A DNA stretch of 64,000 bases from [Phialemoniopsis] sp. UDSM-2020 (taxonomy: Eukaryota > Ascomycota > Sordariomycetes > Thyridiales > Thyridiaceae), in assembly GCA_018873225.1 (NCBI GenBank), contig JAEILZ010000005.1, forward strand, positions 2,914,001 to 2,978,000, read 5' to 3'. This document shows positions 11,610 through 22,006 of this stretch, in pieces (the first letter of the stretch is position 1; each line of letters begins with the position of its first letter). The position numbers and the translations under genes are program-made. The notes beneath the pieces were generated by a model. It worked only from the letters and a program-made list of their open reading frames with translations, was not told the origin of the DNA and did not search any database.

Positions 11610-12837
11610 TCACTCATCCTGTTCATAAGTCAACCCGCACAACCTCCTCGCCTCGTCCATCCTCTCCATGATCATCAGCGAATCCTCCACCGAGCATATC
11701 TCATTCTCCAACCTGCCGGCGCGTATGTCTGCCGCCACCGCGTCCGCCTCGTAAATGAACCCGAACCCAGCCATGCCGAAATCCAGTCTCCTCTCCCCTT
11801 CACCATCCACCCTAACGACCAGATACTCGGGCTTGGATGTCATAGCGCCGCCGACGGCAATCGAACCCTTCGAGCCGTAAATTTGCGCGAACTCGGCCGG
11901 CGACCGGCGCAGGAAGGATACGGTGCACACGGCCGTGGCGCGTAGGTCCGGGTACGCCAGCGTGATGGCCGTGTGCTCGTCGATGCGACGCTCCCGGTCC
12001 GTCTCGGAGGTGAAGGTCATGCTGGCGGCCAGCCTCGGCTTCTCAGTCGTGCGGGTCGGGTGCTCGTCGAGCGCGAGCGAGGCCCAGAGCAGAGGGTACA
12101 CGCCGAGGTCGAGCAGCGCGCCCGCGGCGTCGGCGCGCCTTGTGCGCAGATGGGGAGGGTTCTGCGCGGGAGGGGTGTACTGCCCGAAGTCGGCGAAGAC
12201 GGTGGCCACGTCGCCTATGACCGTGTCCTCGTGCAACAGGGACTGGAGCTTGCGGGTCAGGGGAAAGAAGCGCGTCCAGACGGCTGTGCGCGGATATCCA
12301 CTGGTTAGCTCCGGGGAGGCACTCCGTGGCAGTCTTGGAGGAGAGAGGATAAGGAGAGCTTGCCTTCCATCAAGAACACGCCCTTCTCCCTCGCCGCGTT
12401 CCGCATCTGCCGCGCCTCCCTGGCGTTGACGGCCATGGGCTTCTCGATGAGCACGTGCTTGCCCACGGCGATGGCAGAGAGGGCGTCTGGGCAGTGCCGC
12501 GGGTGCGGCGTGCCGATGTACACGACGTCGACGGTCTGGTCGGCGTAGACCTGCTCGTAGCTGCCGTATGTGGCCGGGCTATGTCCGGAGCAGTGCTCTT
12601 GCGCAAAGGCCTCGGCTTTGGCCTGGGAGGTCGCGGAGCCGACGGCCTGCACGATGTGCTTCGTTGTTGGATTCGGCCATGGGGCGGAGAAGTCTCGGAC
12701 GAAGAAGGAAGAGATGCGACCGCAGCCTGAGAATGAAATTGATTAGTTTTATTCGTGTTGGGAAGAGGTTGATACAAGACTGACGGACCGACGATGCCCC
12801 AGCGTAGGACCGGGAGTGTGGTTTCAGCCATTGCCAT
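11610..12837 (-). CDS. Gfo/Idh/MocA oxidoreductase (dihydrodiol / D-xylose dehydrogenase type)
   Basis: NAD(P)-dependent dehydrogenase acting on a sugar or cyclic diol; 361 residues from exons 12837-12789, 12726-12364 and 12283-11610. The N-terminal Rossmann fold shows WGIVGCGRIS (nucleotide loop), DVVYIGTPHP and the family's EKP motif in LIEKPMAVNAREA. The C-terminal half has LMEAVWTRFFPL and the GALLDLGVYPL block typical of dimeric dihydrodiol dehydrogenases and fungal NADP D-xylose dehydrogenases. The first intron starts GTCCGT, an atypical donor. The second has a GC donor (GAAG|GCAAGC), needed to give LMEA-VWTRFF. It lies at the left end of a likely carbohydrate catabolic cluster, divergent from the LDH2-type gene. 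Confidence 0.9.
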
Positions 12838-13634
12838 GGTGGTTGAGAGACTGGTGCTTCACTGCTTCAGTCAGCTACTGGAGATGTTCTCCAGTTCATG
12901 AGCTCAATATCCCAGCAAAAATGGCATTGGGACGGCGCCGAGTAGCAGATATAGAACTGCAGCGGTCGTCCCAAGCGTGGTGTAAGTCAAAGGCCGATTA
13001 ACCCAAAACGGAAAACAGTGGTGGGGCTGTCGATGGATTCCGTTGAGACCAGGGACAAATGGTGGGCTTGGAAGCTGGTCGATTCCTTCCCAATTTCATT
13101 TTCCAGACCTATCGACGTGGCCATGGAATGCAAGAAGCTCCTTACTACTCGGAGGATTCGAGATCCCCCATTATACATCAGTGTGAATCACACATTGCCT
13201 GCGACATCTTGCGATGACTACATGTAACCGCTACTCGGCTGGTGGGAGACGGATCGCTACCGAAGAGATGCCCAAACCCGTTGGCAAGCATTGTGGCTAC
13301 CACCACGTAGTAATTTTATTCGTAATCATGCTGACCAGGAGAGATCTGAAATTACACATTAAAAGTTTTGGCAAGAGTCAATAAATAAGTACGGAGATTC
13401 TCCGAAGATGCAGGATTGGAAAGCCGAACGGTCCACGGCCCAATCCCGAGTGGGGCCGGCTTGGCGGTAAAACGCCGCAATAAGTCAACTCCAACCTCCC
13501 CAATGAGTGAGTTTGTTCTCACGACAACTTCCAATCTGGAACAGCAAAAGAGATAATCATCTCCACATCACTATTCAAGTGTGAAAGTTTGTATAGCATT
13601 TGTTCTTCTCTGAAAACAGGGTTAAACAGAGATC
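12838..13634. promoter_or_regulatory. Divergent promoter region, MocA-like gene and LDH2-type dehydrogenase
   Basis: About 800 bp between divergent starts (12837 minus, 13635 plus), so it should drive both cluster genes. No binding site could be assigned with confidence. Confidence 0.4.
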
Positions 13635-14708
13635 ATGACTTCCGAAGCAGCCCCCAAGATCTTGGTTGCCCCGGATGAGGCCAGACGCATCACCCAAGAC
13701 ATCCTGAAAGTCAAGGGCGTCTCCCCAGAGAATGCCTCCATTGTTGCAAACTGCCTCGTGGCCGCGGACCTGCGCGGAGTTGACACACATGGTATCAACC
13801 GCATTCCCTCGTACCTAGAGCGCATCCGCCTTGGTGCCTTTGACGCCACCGCCCAGCCCGAGGTCAGTAAGGTGGCACCCGCGGTCTCCATGGTTGACGG
13901 CAAGAATGGCTGGGGTTTCGTTGCGGCACACCATGCTATGAACGCCGCTATAGAGTCCGCCAAGATGTGTGGCATTGGCCTGTCGTGTGTCAAGCACTCC
14001 AACCACTACGGTATGGCTGCGTGGCTGGTGCAGCAGGGTATCGATGCAGGGTACATGACCCTTGTTTTCACCAACTCAAGCCCGGCAATGCCTCCTTGGG
14101 GTGGCAAGTCTAAGCGCATCGGTGTGTCGCCGCTGGCGTGTGGTGCGCCAGGTAAGACGCCAGAGTCGGACTTCATCTTGGACATGGCGCCCTCTATTGC
14201 CGCCAGGGGCAAGATCCGCAAGGCTTTACGTCGGGGAGAGAAGATTCCCTTGACCTGGGCTCTAGACGTCGAGGGAAGACCCACCGATGACCCCGAGGCT
14301 GCGCTCGAGGGATTCATGCAACCGATGGGTGGGCCCAAGGGGTCAGGTCTCGCTCTGATGATGGATGTCTTTGCTGGGGTTTTCTCCGGCTCCGCTTTTG
14401 CCGGTCATGTCGCGGGCCCCTCTGACCCAGACAAGGTTGCGGACGTGGGACACTTTTTGGTCGCCATCAAGCCCGACCTCTTTCTCAGCATGGATGAGTT
14501 CCGGGAGCGGATGCAGTACCTGTACGACCGCGTGGTTGGAGGCGAGAAGGCTGCTGGCGTAGATCGTATCTACTTCCCCGGCGAGATCGAGCGGCTTCTA
14601 AAGGCTGAGCGCGAGAGCAACGGCATTCCATACGTTCAGGCGGAGATTGACTTGCTGAACGAGGAGGCGAGGAAGCTTTCTGTTTCGCCTCTGAAGCCTT
14701 TGGCTTAG
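13635..14708 (+). CDS. LDH2/malate dehydrogenase-family NAD(P) oxidoreductase
   Basis: Member of the malate/L-sulfolactate/ureidoglycolate/2,3-diketogulonate reductase family, which reduces 2-oxo acids without a Rossmann fold. 357 residues, one exon, usual length. Diagnostic blocks in order: DLRGVDTHGINRIPSYLER, SMVDGKNGWGFV, VKHSNHYGMAAW (catalytic histidine region), FTNSSPAMPPWGG, DMAPSIAARGKIRKALRRGE, WALDVEGRPTDDPEAAL and GGPKGSGLALMMDVFAG. All are intact. The ATG at 13635 follows AGATC and gives the standard start. It is flanked by two Gfo/Idh/MocA dehydrogenases, so a sugar-acid or keto-sugar substrate is more likely than malate. Substrate cannot be read from the sequence. Confidence 0.9.
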   Translation: MTSEAAPKILVAPDEARRITQDILKVKGVSPENASIVANCLVAADLRGVDTHGINRIPSYLERIRLGAFDATAQPEVSKVAPAVSMVDGKNGWGFVAAHHAMNAAIESAKMCGIGLSCVKHSNHYGMAAWLVQQGIDAGYMTLVFTNSSPAMPPWGGKSKRIGVSPLACGAPGKTPESDFILDMAPSIAARGKIRKALRRGEKIPLTWALDVEGRPTDDPEAALEGFMQPMGGPKGSGLALMMDVFAGVFSGSAFAGHVAGPSDPDKVADVGHFLVAIKPDLFLSMDEFRERMQYLYDRVVGGEKAAGVDRIYFPGEIERLLKAERESNGIPYVQAEIDLLNEEARKLSVSPLKPLA

Positions 14709-14883
14709 TCGTTTCGTGGCTGGTACTGATATCAAACTCTTGCATAAGATCGTGAAAGGTCAAGAAAGTATTAGTGACATACTTCCAGCCGCCAACCATT
14801 GCGACGACCTGTTCGCCCTTTGCTAAACTAGGTCATGGGTAAAATGCTAGATGTTTTCTTATTACAATTGAAACAATGCTATC

Positions 14884-16123
14884 CTAGCTCTCTGAATCTG
14901 TACCGAATCCGTGTCTCATGATCAAGCGGAAGACCTCAAGATCCTTCAGTGCATCCTCTGGCGTGGTCTTGACTGGAGTGCCTTCCACGACCAGAGCCCA
15001 GAGCTGCTTCAACTCTAGCGTGTATGGGTCCTCATATGACTTCCTGATAATGCTCTCGTGGAATGCACCATCAACGTTCTCTGTAATATGCATAGTCACC
15101 GGTAGACCCTTGACGTAAGGAGTATCATACTGCACTCGGACGGTCTTGTTGGCTGAGTATACCTCAAGGTGTGCGTCGAAGCGTGGGACATTGTCCAGGC
15201 CTGATTCGTACGAGACGGTAAATTCAGGATATTTGAAAAGAACACTTGAATGGTGTTAGACTACCAACTCATGACTGAACATGAAGGGTGGAATTACTCG
15301 CTTCCAAAAGGGTAGTCCCAGCGATGAGCCGACAATCTTTTCTGGCATTCCCAGGGCCTCACGCATGACTGAAAGATCGTGCGAGCCAAGGCCTCCAAGA
15401 ACACGCCAAAACATTGACGATTCGGGTGTGATGGGCACACCGCCACATTCGGTCTCGAGTGCCGTCTTGATCATATCCTTCGCTCGTGCATCCTTGTCCG
15501 CCGAGTCTTCAGGTCTGAAATCTGTGAACTTTTCTGGGAAGGTACCAGACTGGTTTACAAAGCAGGAGTTGGGGCCTATAATGTCTACAAGGATATGTTA
15601 GTTGTGATTTTCATAATCTGGTATTAGGCGTATAGTTCGTACCTCGCACCCGCGCGTATAGTATCTTGTCCATGCCACCAATTTCCTTGACCGCATCCTC
15701 AAAGGGTGAGGCATACCGACGCATGTAGCCGACCATGACTTTCCCTTCGCTTGTCTTTTCTGCCTCGATTATAGCTTCAACATCTCTTCTTGTTAAAGCC
15801 AGTGGCTTCTCAACAAGGACGTGTTTGTTATGCTTAAGGGCAAGTATAGCATGCGCTGCGTGGTACTCGTCCGAGTTCACAACGAGGACAACATCTACAT
15901 CCGCAGAGGCACACAATTCTTCTGGATCCCTTGTCGTTCTCGGGACGTGGTTCGGAATTTTGCTGGCACAGTGCTTGAGCGCCTCATCAGAAATGTCGCA
16001 CAGATATGTGATGCGGAACCATGCGGACATAAACGAGAGAGTCGGTATGTGCACGACCTGGGCGACCTCACCGCAGCCGATCAGGCCAACGTTCAGGATT
16101 CTGCGTTCTGTTGTTGCTGGCAT
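14884..16123 (-). CDS. Gfo/Idh/MocA family oxidoreductase
   Basis: Second sugar-type NAD(P) dehydrogenase of the cluster, 374 residues, cytosolic. Exons: 16123-15643, 15584-15302 and 15244-14884. The Rossmann N-terminus reads LNVGLIGCGEVAQVVHIPTL; DVVLVVNSDEYHAAHAILAL and VLVEKPLALTRRDVEAII (EKP motif) follow. The C-terminal domain contains the GGLGSHDLSVMREALGMP block with its conserved histidine. Intron 2 has a GC donor (GGAA|GCGAGT); only this choice yields the continuous LGLPFWNVLFKYPEFTVSY. An upstream in-frame ATG at 16171 would add 16 residues before MPATTERR; 16123 is preferred. It faces the LDH2-type gene tail to tail and its start is divergent from the Zn2Cys6 regulator. Confidence 0.88.
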
Positions 16124-16696
16124 GATCGAATTGAAGAGCTGATTGAGCAGTATTGGGCTTGGATGTAACAATATTATTCGGCTCGATGCTAAATTTTACT
16201 GGAAGGATAGGAATATACCCTTGAGCTCAAGCAAGCAACGCAAGCAGAGCTCTTGTTGGGGAACTTCCCAAATGCGGAGACGATTTGGAGAGTTACCGGC
16301 CATCACGGAGGACATGCTAGGCCGCGGAGTTTCGGACGAGATGTTGACCTAGAAGGGAGTGGTTCCTGTCCGGGGTCTTGGCTCAACTATGCTACCAGCT
16401 CTTAACAGTCACTAGCTTCGGCCAAGTCGCAGAGAAGACTCAGCTGATGGGGCAATTGAGTGGTGCAGAACCGACCCCGGGTATGTTCCGCGCATCTAGT
16501 TGCCGGTAGCAGCACACTAACGTTGCGTGTCCCTGCTCGCGATCCATGCCGACACTCCCCGGCTCAAGTCCTTATTAACGCAGCCCCGGAACTCCGCGCT
16601 TCACTTCCACATTCACACACTTGTATCTCATTTCAAGGTAGTCCTGAGATCCTTCTCCGCAACCGAGTTTGCGGGGTACAGGAACCCCAGTTCCCG
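16124..16696. promoter_or_regulatory. Divergent promoter region, MocA-like gene and Zn2Cys6 regulator
   Basis: 573 bp between the start of the minus-strand oxidoreductase and the regulator. An ORF in the regulator's frame runs upstream to 16460, so the true start could lie inside this stretch. No site assigned. Confidence 0.4.
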
Positions 16697-18973
16697 ATGG
16701 CCTCCCAGAGCCAGGTACCGGTCTCTGCGTTATTTACCCACAATATGTCCCTGCAACCAGATCACACGCACACCGAGGCCCTTGATCAACACATGAACAT
16801 AGTGGGTACAGGAGACGGGCGGCCAGACACGGTCTCGCGGCCGAACCGCAAGCGCCAGCGAGTTGATCTCAGTAGGGGGACGATATCCTATCCCAGAAAG
16901 AGGGCTACTGCAGCTTGCCACCTCTGCCGGGTCAAAAAAACTAAATGCAACAACGCAAGGCCGACTTGCGGCAGTTGTCTTGCCTCAAGGGCTGAATGTG
17001 TTTATGGCGACTCCCAGGATCTTTCCAGGTCAGTTTCATAGCTTGGTTCATTTGCACGACTCAACATCTGATGGGAGAATGCTAATTTGAGATTGAACAC
17101 TTTAGCTTTGACCCAGCAAGCATCCTAATCCTGGACCGCCTCAACCAGGTGCTCTCGCGTCTTGATCAATTCCCGGATCATGCCGGCCCACAGACTTCGG
17201 TGATTGCAGGGTCCACGAGTACCCCGGACTTGACCCCAAACCCTCAAGTTGATGCCCAGCTGAGCTTTAGTCATGATGAGCCCATGGTTGATGACCACCT
17301 ACACACTCCATCAGCACGCACCACACCAGACGCAGTTCTCAGTTGGCCTATCTTCTGTGGTCGGTATCCACTCAACTTCATGACTGACGCAGTCTTTCTC
17401 GCCGAGATCGCGAGTGAAGATGATGAGAGTGGAGGTTGCCATCAGCCGACATGCGGCTTCAGGTCACGAGCAGTAGGTATCACCGACGAAGCTACTCTCG
17501 ACCTAGTACAGCGGTTCCTGGATTTCGTACATACGAAGAACCCTATTCTAGACGTGGAGAAAATCTGGTCGTACGCACACCACATGGCCGAGGAAGGTCC
17601 TGGGTGGGACCCTCAGTCATGTCTCGTGGTGAGTGCAAGGTACTCATGAGACGACAATTTCTACATGCTGATGGTAGACTAGCTTCTTGCATGTGCACTC
17701 GGCTCCGTGGCTCAACCATTCATGCACAACACGGCAGTCAAACCCGGGCTGAGTTCCCTTGAAAGACAGGGGGAGAGCCTGCGCAAAGGCGAAGCATATT
17801 TCAACCTGGCCCGACGTCGGCTCGGAATTTTAGACTACGGAATTCTCATGTCACAATGTCACTTTCTTGCCGGCGTATACCTGATGTATACATTGCGACC
17901 ACTGAAAGCATGGTCGCAGTTTCAGTCAGCGTCCAAGTCATACCACATCTATCTGCAATGCCAGTCGAGACGCACACGAGGCGCAGTACCGAGCGCGGCT
18001 AAGCGCCGGCCAGTAGAACAACGGCTGTACTGGAGCTGCTACAAGTCTGAGTGCGAATTGCGCAGCGAGCTAGACTTGCCCGATAGCTCGTTGGCTGATT
18101 TCCACTATCCCGATATGCACCCTTCTCCTCCTGACGCACCTAGCCCGATCTCAGTGGCAGACTCACCAACCAGTAGCAGATACGACAGCAACAATGATAG
18201 TGCTTCGAGGCAGCAATTCTCGCAGAAGCATCATGAGCAGACATGGTATTACTACCTGACTGAAATCACCTTGCGCAGAATCGCGAACCGGCTGTTGAAC
18301 ACCTTGTACATGGGAGACCATACATCGTGGACAAGCGAGTCCATTCCGTTCATGGCTCAGTCGGTACGCGATTTCGAACAGCAGCTGGAGGAATGGTAAG
18401 TAAGAAAGGCTATTCCTAAGGATCAACTCCGGACGCTGACCGTGATTCATCAGGTACACGGCTCTGCCAGCTCCCATCCGTTTCACCAACGATGTCCTGC
18501 CCACTGAGGAGCTTCCATACATGGTTCGCTCCCGAGTGACTGAGATAAAAGCATGGGCATACCGCCCTTTCGTGTACTATGTAATTCATTACCCCCCTGG
18601 CTCACGACACTATGATCTTGCAATGCCTCTAGCAGAGAAAGCATTGCAGCTGTTCCTAGGTGTTGTGAGAGGTGAGCCGACCCTACATCGTCATCACGGC
18701 ACCTGGTATGTCATGCGAGGCTTGACAACCTGTATGCTCTCCATACTTGGTGCTGTGAAGAGCGGAAGGATAAGGGTGCCTGCAGAGTGGAGAGATGTGA
18801 TCGAGTCTGGACTAAACCAGCAGCGATATTGGGTCGACGAAATCCCTTCGCTGGCGTTGGCTATTGAGGTTGTGGAAACCATCATGTCGGAAATGGAGGT
18901 ATCCGTCGAACCTGTATCAACTTCAGAGCCATTGACGAATGGTTCTCAAGAGATTCAAACCATGTATAAGTAG
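16697..18973 (+). CDS. Zn(II)2Cys6 transcription factor (cluster regulator candidate)
   Basis: Fungal-specific DNA-binding regulator, nuclear, 695 residues. Exons: 16697-17028, 17106-17628, 17683-18395 and 18454-18973. The zinc cluster is C74-x2-C77-x6-C84-x6-C91-x2-C94-x6-C101, preceded by basic residues (PNRKRQR, YPRKR) likely to serve in nuclear import. The middle region matches the fungal transcription factor regulatory domain: ILDYGILMSQCHFLAGVYLMY, a transporter-like helix of this domain, and WSCYKSECELRSELDLP. The start is the ATG opening MASQSQ; an in-frame ATG at 16460 is possible. It lies between the catabolic enzymes and the sugar transporter, so local control of 11.6-21.1 kb is likely but unproven. 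Confidence 0.88.
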
Positions 18974-19517
18974 AGTTGCATTTAGAAAGCATATCGGAAG
19001 ATCAGCTCTGGTGATCATCAGGGACTTTGAAGAGTGCTTGTGTGGTTTGAGTAGTCGGTTACGCGTATTGGACGGCCTTGCAAGGGTGACATTGACCTGG
19101 TTTTGCCTGAGTCTAAGCCAATGTCGGACTGGTGGTGTGAGGTTGGTTGCTAGTGTGAATCGTGTCGAGGCATGCCCGAGACTCCGCGGGAAGTGACCAG
19201 GTCCAGGGACCGCCGCATCGCCATCTGAACCTCCACATTCCCCAGCTTCTCCGCGTCAAGGATCGGCTTGCTCTGCAGGCCCCATACTTCTAACCTCGCC
19301 TCGGGCGAATACTTCCACGGCATCTACGGACGGAACGTGCGCAACCCATGCTGTATAAAGGATGGCTCGACTCTTCCTCTACGAGCTAACTCATAAAAGA
19401 CGCTGGTTACACTGCAAGGACTTCGTTCTCGAGCCTAACTCTCGATGTTTTGAGAATCTATATCTTTCCAAGTAGCACCGTTTCAACCAGTCACCGTTTC
19501 TCTCAAAAAAAGCGAAC
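18974..19517. promoter_or_regulatory. Promoter region of the sugar transporter
   Basis: 544 bp. TATAAAG at 19354-19360 lies 164 bp before the transporter ATG and is a good TATA candidate. The left part is probably the 3' UTR of the regulator gene. No operator was assigned. Confidence 0.5.
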
Positions 19518-21134
19518 ATGTTTGGCAGAGTCAAGAAAGGGCCCAATAAGAGGGCAATTGGCGATGACCTCGCCCAGGTCCTTCCGGACGATGGACTTGC
19601 TTGGTATCAGAAACGACATCTAGTTACCTTGAACTACTTTGCCGTATCCATGGCTCTTCTAGCCGCCGCCAACGGCTTCGACGGCTCCATGATGAATGGT
19701 TTGCAGGCTTTGCCACAGTGGCACGAATTCATGAACCATCCTACCGGCGCCTGGCTCGGCTTCATCAACGCCGTCCAGCCTCTGAGCAGTGTTTTCGCCG
19801 CGCCCGTGGTTGCCTGGTTTGCCAATCGCTTTGGCCGGAAACGAGGTCTGTTCATCGGCTATGTCTTCCTCGTCCTTGCAGTCTTCCTCCAGGCTTTCGC
19901 CCCCAATCAAGCATCGTTCGTTCTCGGCAGGTTCTTCCTGGGTCAGCCATCGAGTTGGTGGGGTGGCCTTGCGCCTCTGCTCATCACGGAGCTGGCCTTC
20001 CCGACTCACCGTGCTTTTCTTACGGCCCTGTTCCAGTGCGGTTGGTATGTCGGATCCCTCGTCGCCGCTTGGGCTACCTACGGCACCCGCAACTACGACA
20101 GCTCGTGGGCTTGGCGCATCCCTTCGATTCTGCAGATTGCTATTCCGGTCGTCGTATTTCCGGCAGCGTGCCTTATCCCAGAATCCCCTCGATACCTCGT
20201 TTCCATCGGCCGCGTCTCCGAGGCGCGTAGTATTCTCACACGCTTGCACGCCGGCGGCGATGACTCCTCGGCACTCGTCGAGTTTGAGATGATAGAGATT
20301 GAGAGAGCTATCCAATCCGAGAGCGATGCCCATGCTAGCACCTCCTGGATGGACTTGGTACGCACACCTGGTAATCGGCGCCGCGCTTTCATCACCGTCA
20401 CGCTCGGGATCTACGCACAGTGGAACGGTGTGGGCGTAGTCTCTTACTACCTCGCCTTGGTACTCCAATCTGTCGGCATTACGTCTGTCACGGACCAGAC
20501 TCTTATCAGCGGATGTCTTCAAATATGGAACCTGATCTTTGCGGTCGGCGCCGCGTCCATGGTGGACCGTGTGGGCCGCAGGTTCTTGTTCATCACGAGT
20601 TCTGTCGGCATGCTTATCAGCTTCATCCTCATCTCGGGCTTGTCGGGAAGCTTTGCAACGACGCACAAGTCGTCGGTTGGAATTGCTGTCGTGCCACTGC
20701 TCTATATCTACTATGGATTCTACGATATTGCTTTGTAAGCCCCCATTGATCGTTGAAAGCAATGAAAGGATGCTAATTTTGTTCCCATCAGCACACCACT
20801 AACAATCGCCTACCCTGCCGAGATTTGGCCATATCACCTACGTTCACGAGGCCTTGCCCTTGTTGGCATGTCGACATCCCTCGCCGTCTTCTTCAACATC
20901 TTTGTCAATCCCATTGCACTGGAGGCCATTGGGTGGAAGTACTACGTCATTTTTGCCGTCATTCTTGTCTTCATTCTTCTGACCGTCTACTTTTACTACC
21001 CCGAAACAAAGGGCCACAGTTTGGAAGAGATGGCAGTTGTCTTTGATGGGGAGAAGGCGGTAGTGACTGGTCACCAGGAGCTGAAGATGGTCGGGGACAG
21101 AGTTGCTGATGTGCATCACACTGAGGAGGCATGA
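19518..21134 (+). CDS. MFS sugar transporter (hexose / lactose-permease type)
   Basis: Plasma-membrane sugar:proton symporter, 519 residues, from exons 19518-20734 and 20792-21134. Family signatures are present: NRFGRKRGLFIGY (loop 2-3 RxGRR-type motif), LIPESPRYLVSIGR (PESPR after TM6), VDRVGRRFL (repeat of the loop motif) and YPAEIWPYHLRSRG plus PETKGHSLEEM at the end. About twelve hydrophobic segments can be counted. The sequence looks closest to fungal hexose/lactose permeases, although specificity cannot be deduced. It is the last gene of the putative catabolic cluster and follows the regulator on the same strand. Confidence 0.92.
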
Positions 21135-22006
21135 GAAAGCTGAATATCTCTTTGTTCAAGTTCAGAACGAATGTGTTTGAAGCCACGGGGCTTGTGGCAT
21201 CAATTCACTGTAGATTGCATTGCTAAAAGTCACTTACGGTCTTTCAGAATACTTGTACTGATTGTTATAGCGTGAATAAAGTGTCTTATGCTTCCATGTT
21301 ATGAATGAGCCAAACCTATATCGTAAAGAAGTGTGTATGTGTGTCACAGAGAGAAAGATACTCTGAAAAACTCAAAGAGTTCAGTGTTTGGGTGAACAAA
21401 CAGCATTGCACACACATCGTCTTTGTGGCTCTTAGTCATTGGGTCTATTCAACCAAATCATAATTGCAAGCAAAGAACACGGAGGATTCTTTGAACTATA
21501 AATCAACAAGCAAGGGCAAGTTGTAGAATAGAAAAGTCATCAATGTATTCACATTTTCTTTTGAACAGCATGTGGAAAATATTGCAGAGTTGTATTCATC
21601 AGAATCTTAGCCGATGGTCCATTCTTTACGACTTTTCATGGACAAAATAGATGGGCTTCGGTGAATTCTTTCGGTGTTTGTTCACCATCAATGCTCTATG
21701 TAAGAATCACTCTTCTGGAGCAAGGAGATGTGTTCTGTTTGATACAAAGTAACTATTTCGGAACTTGCCTCATTTATTCTTCATTCGATTTTCATGTATA
21801 AATACCCACTGCCGACCTTGTCTAATCTCACCATTGCTTCATCTATCACCAAGGAACAAACCTCAGAAGTGGACCAATTCTGATTACCATCTGAACTACT
21901 GCAAACCCAACGCCAACTTTCGGCCAACGCTTGCAACTACAAAAGAGACTCCAAGCCCATCTACAAGAATCACAACACTATCGAAAGCTCTATCGTTACC
22001 GGCAAA
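21135..22006. other. Intergenic region before the zinc-ribbon paralogue array
   Basis: 872 bp, visibly AT-richer than the flanking genes. TATAAATA at 21797-21804 lies 210 bp before the first array gene and is its probable TATA box. No gene or repeat recognised. Confidence 0.5.

Noticed and set aside
16460..16696. Upstream start (16460) for the first Zn2Cys6 regulator
   Set aside because: The added 79 residues are low in conserved character and overlap the divergent promoter; kept only as an alternative.
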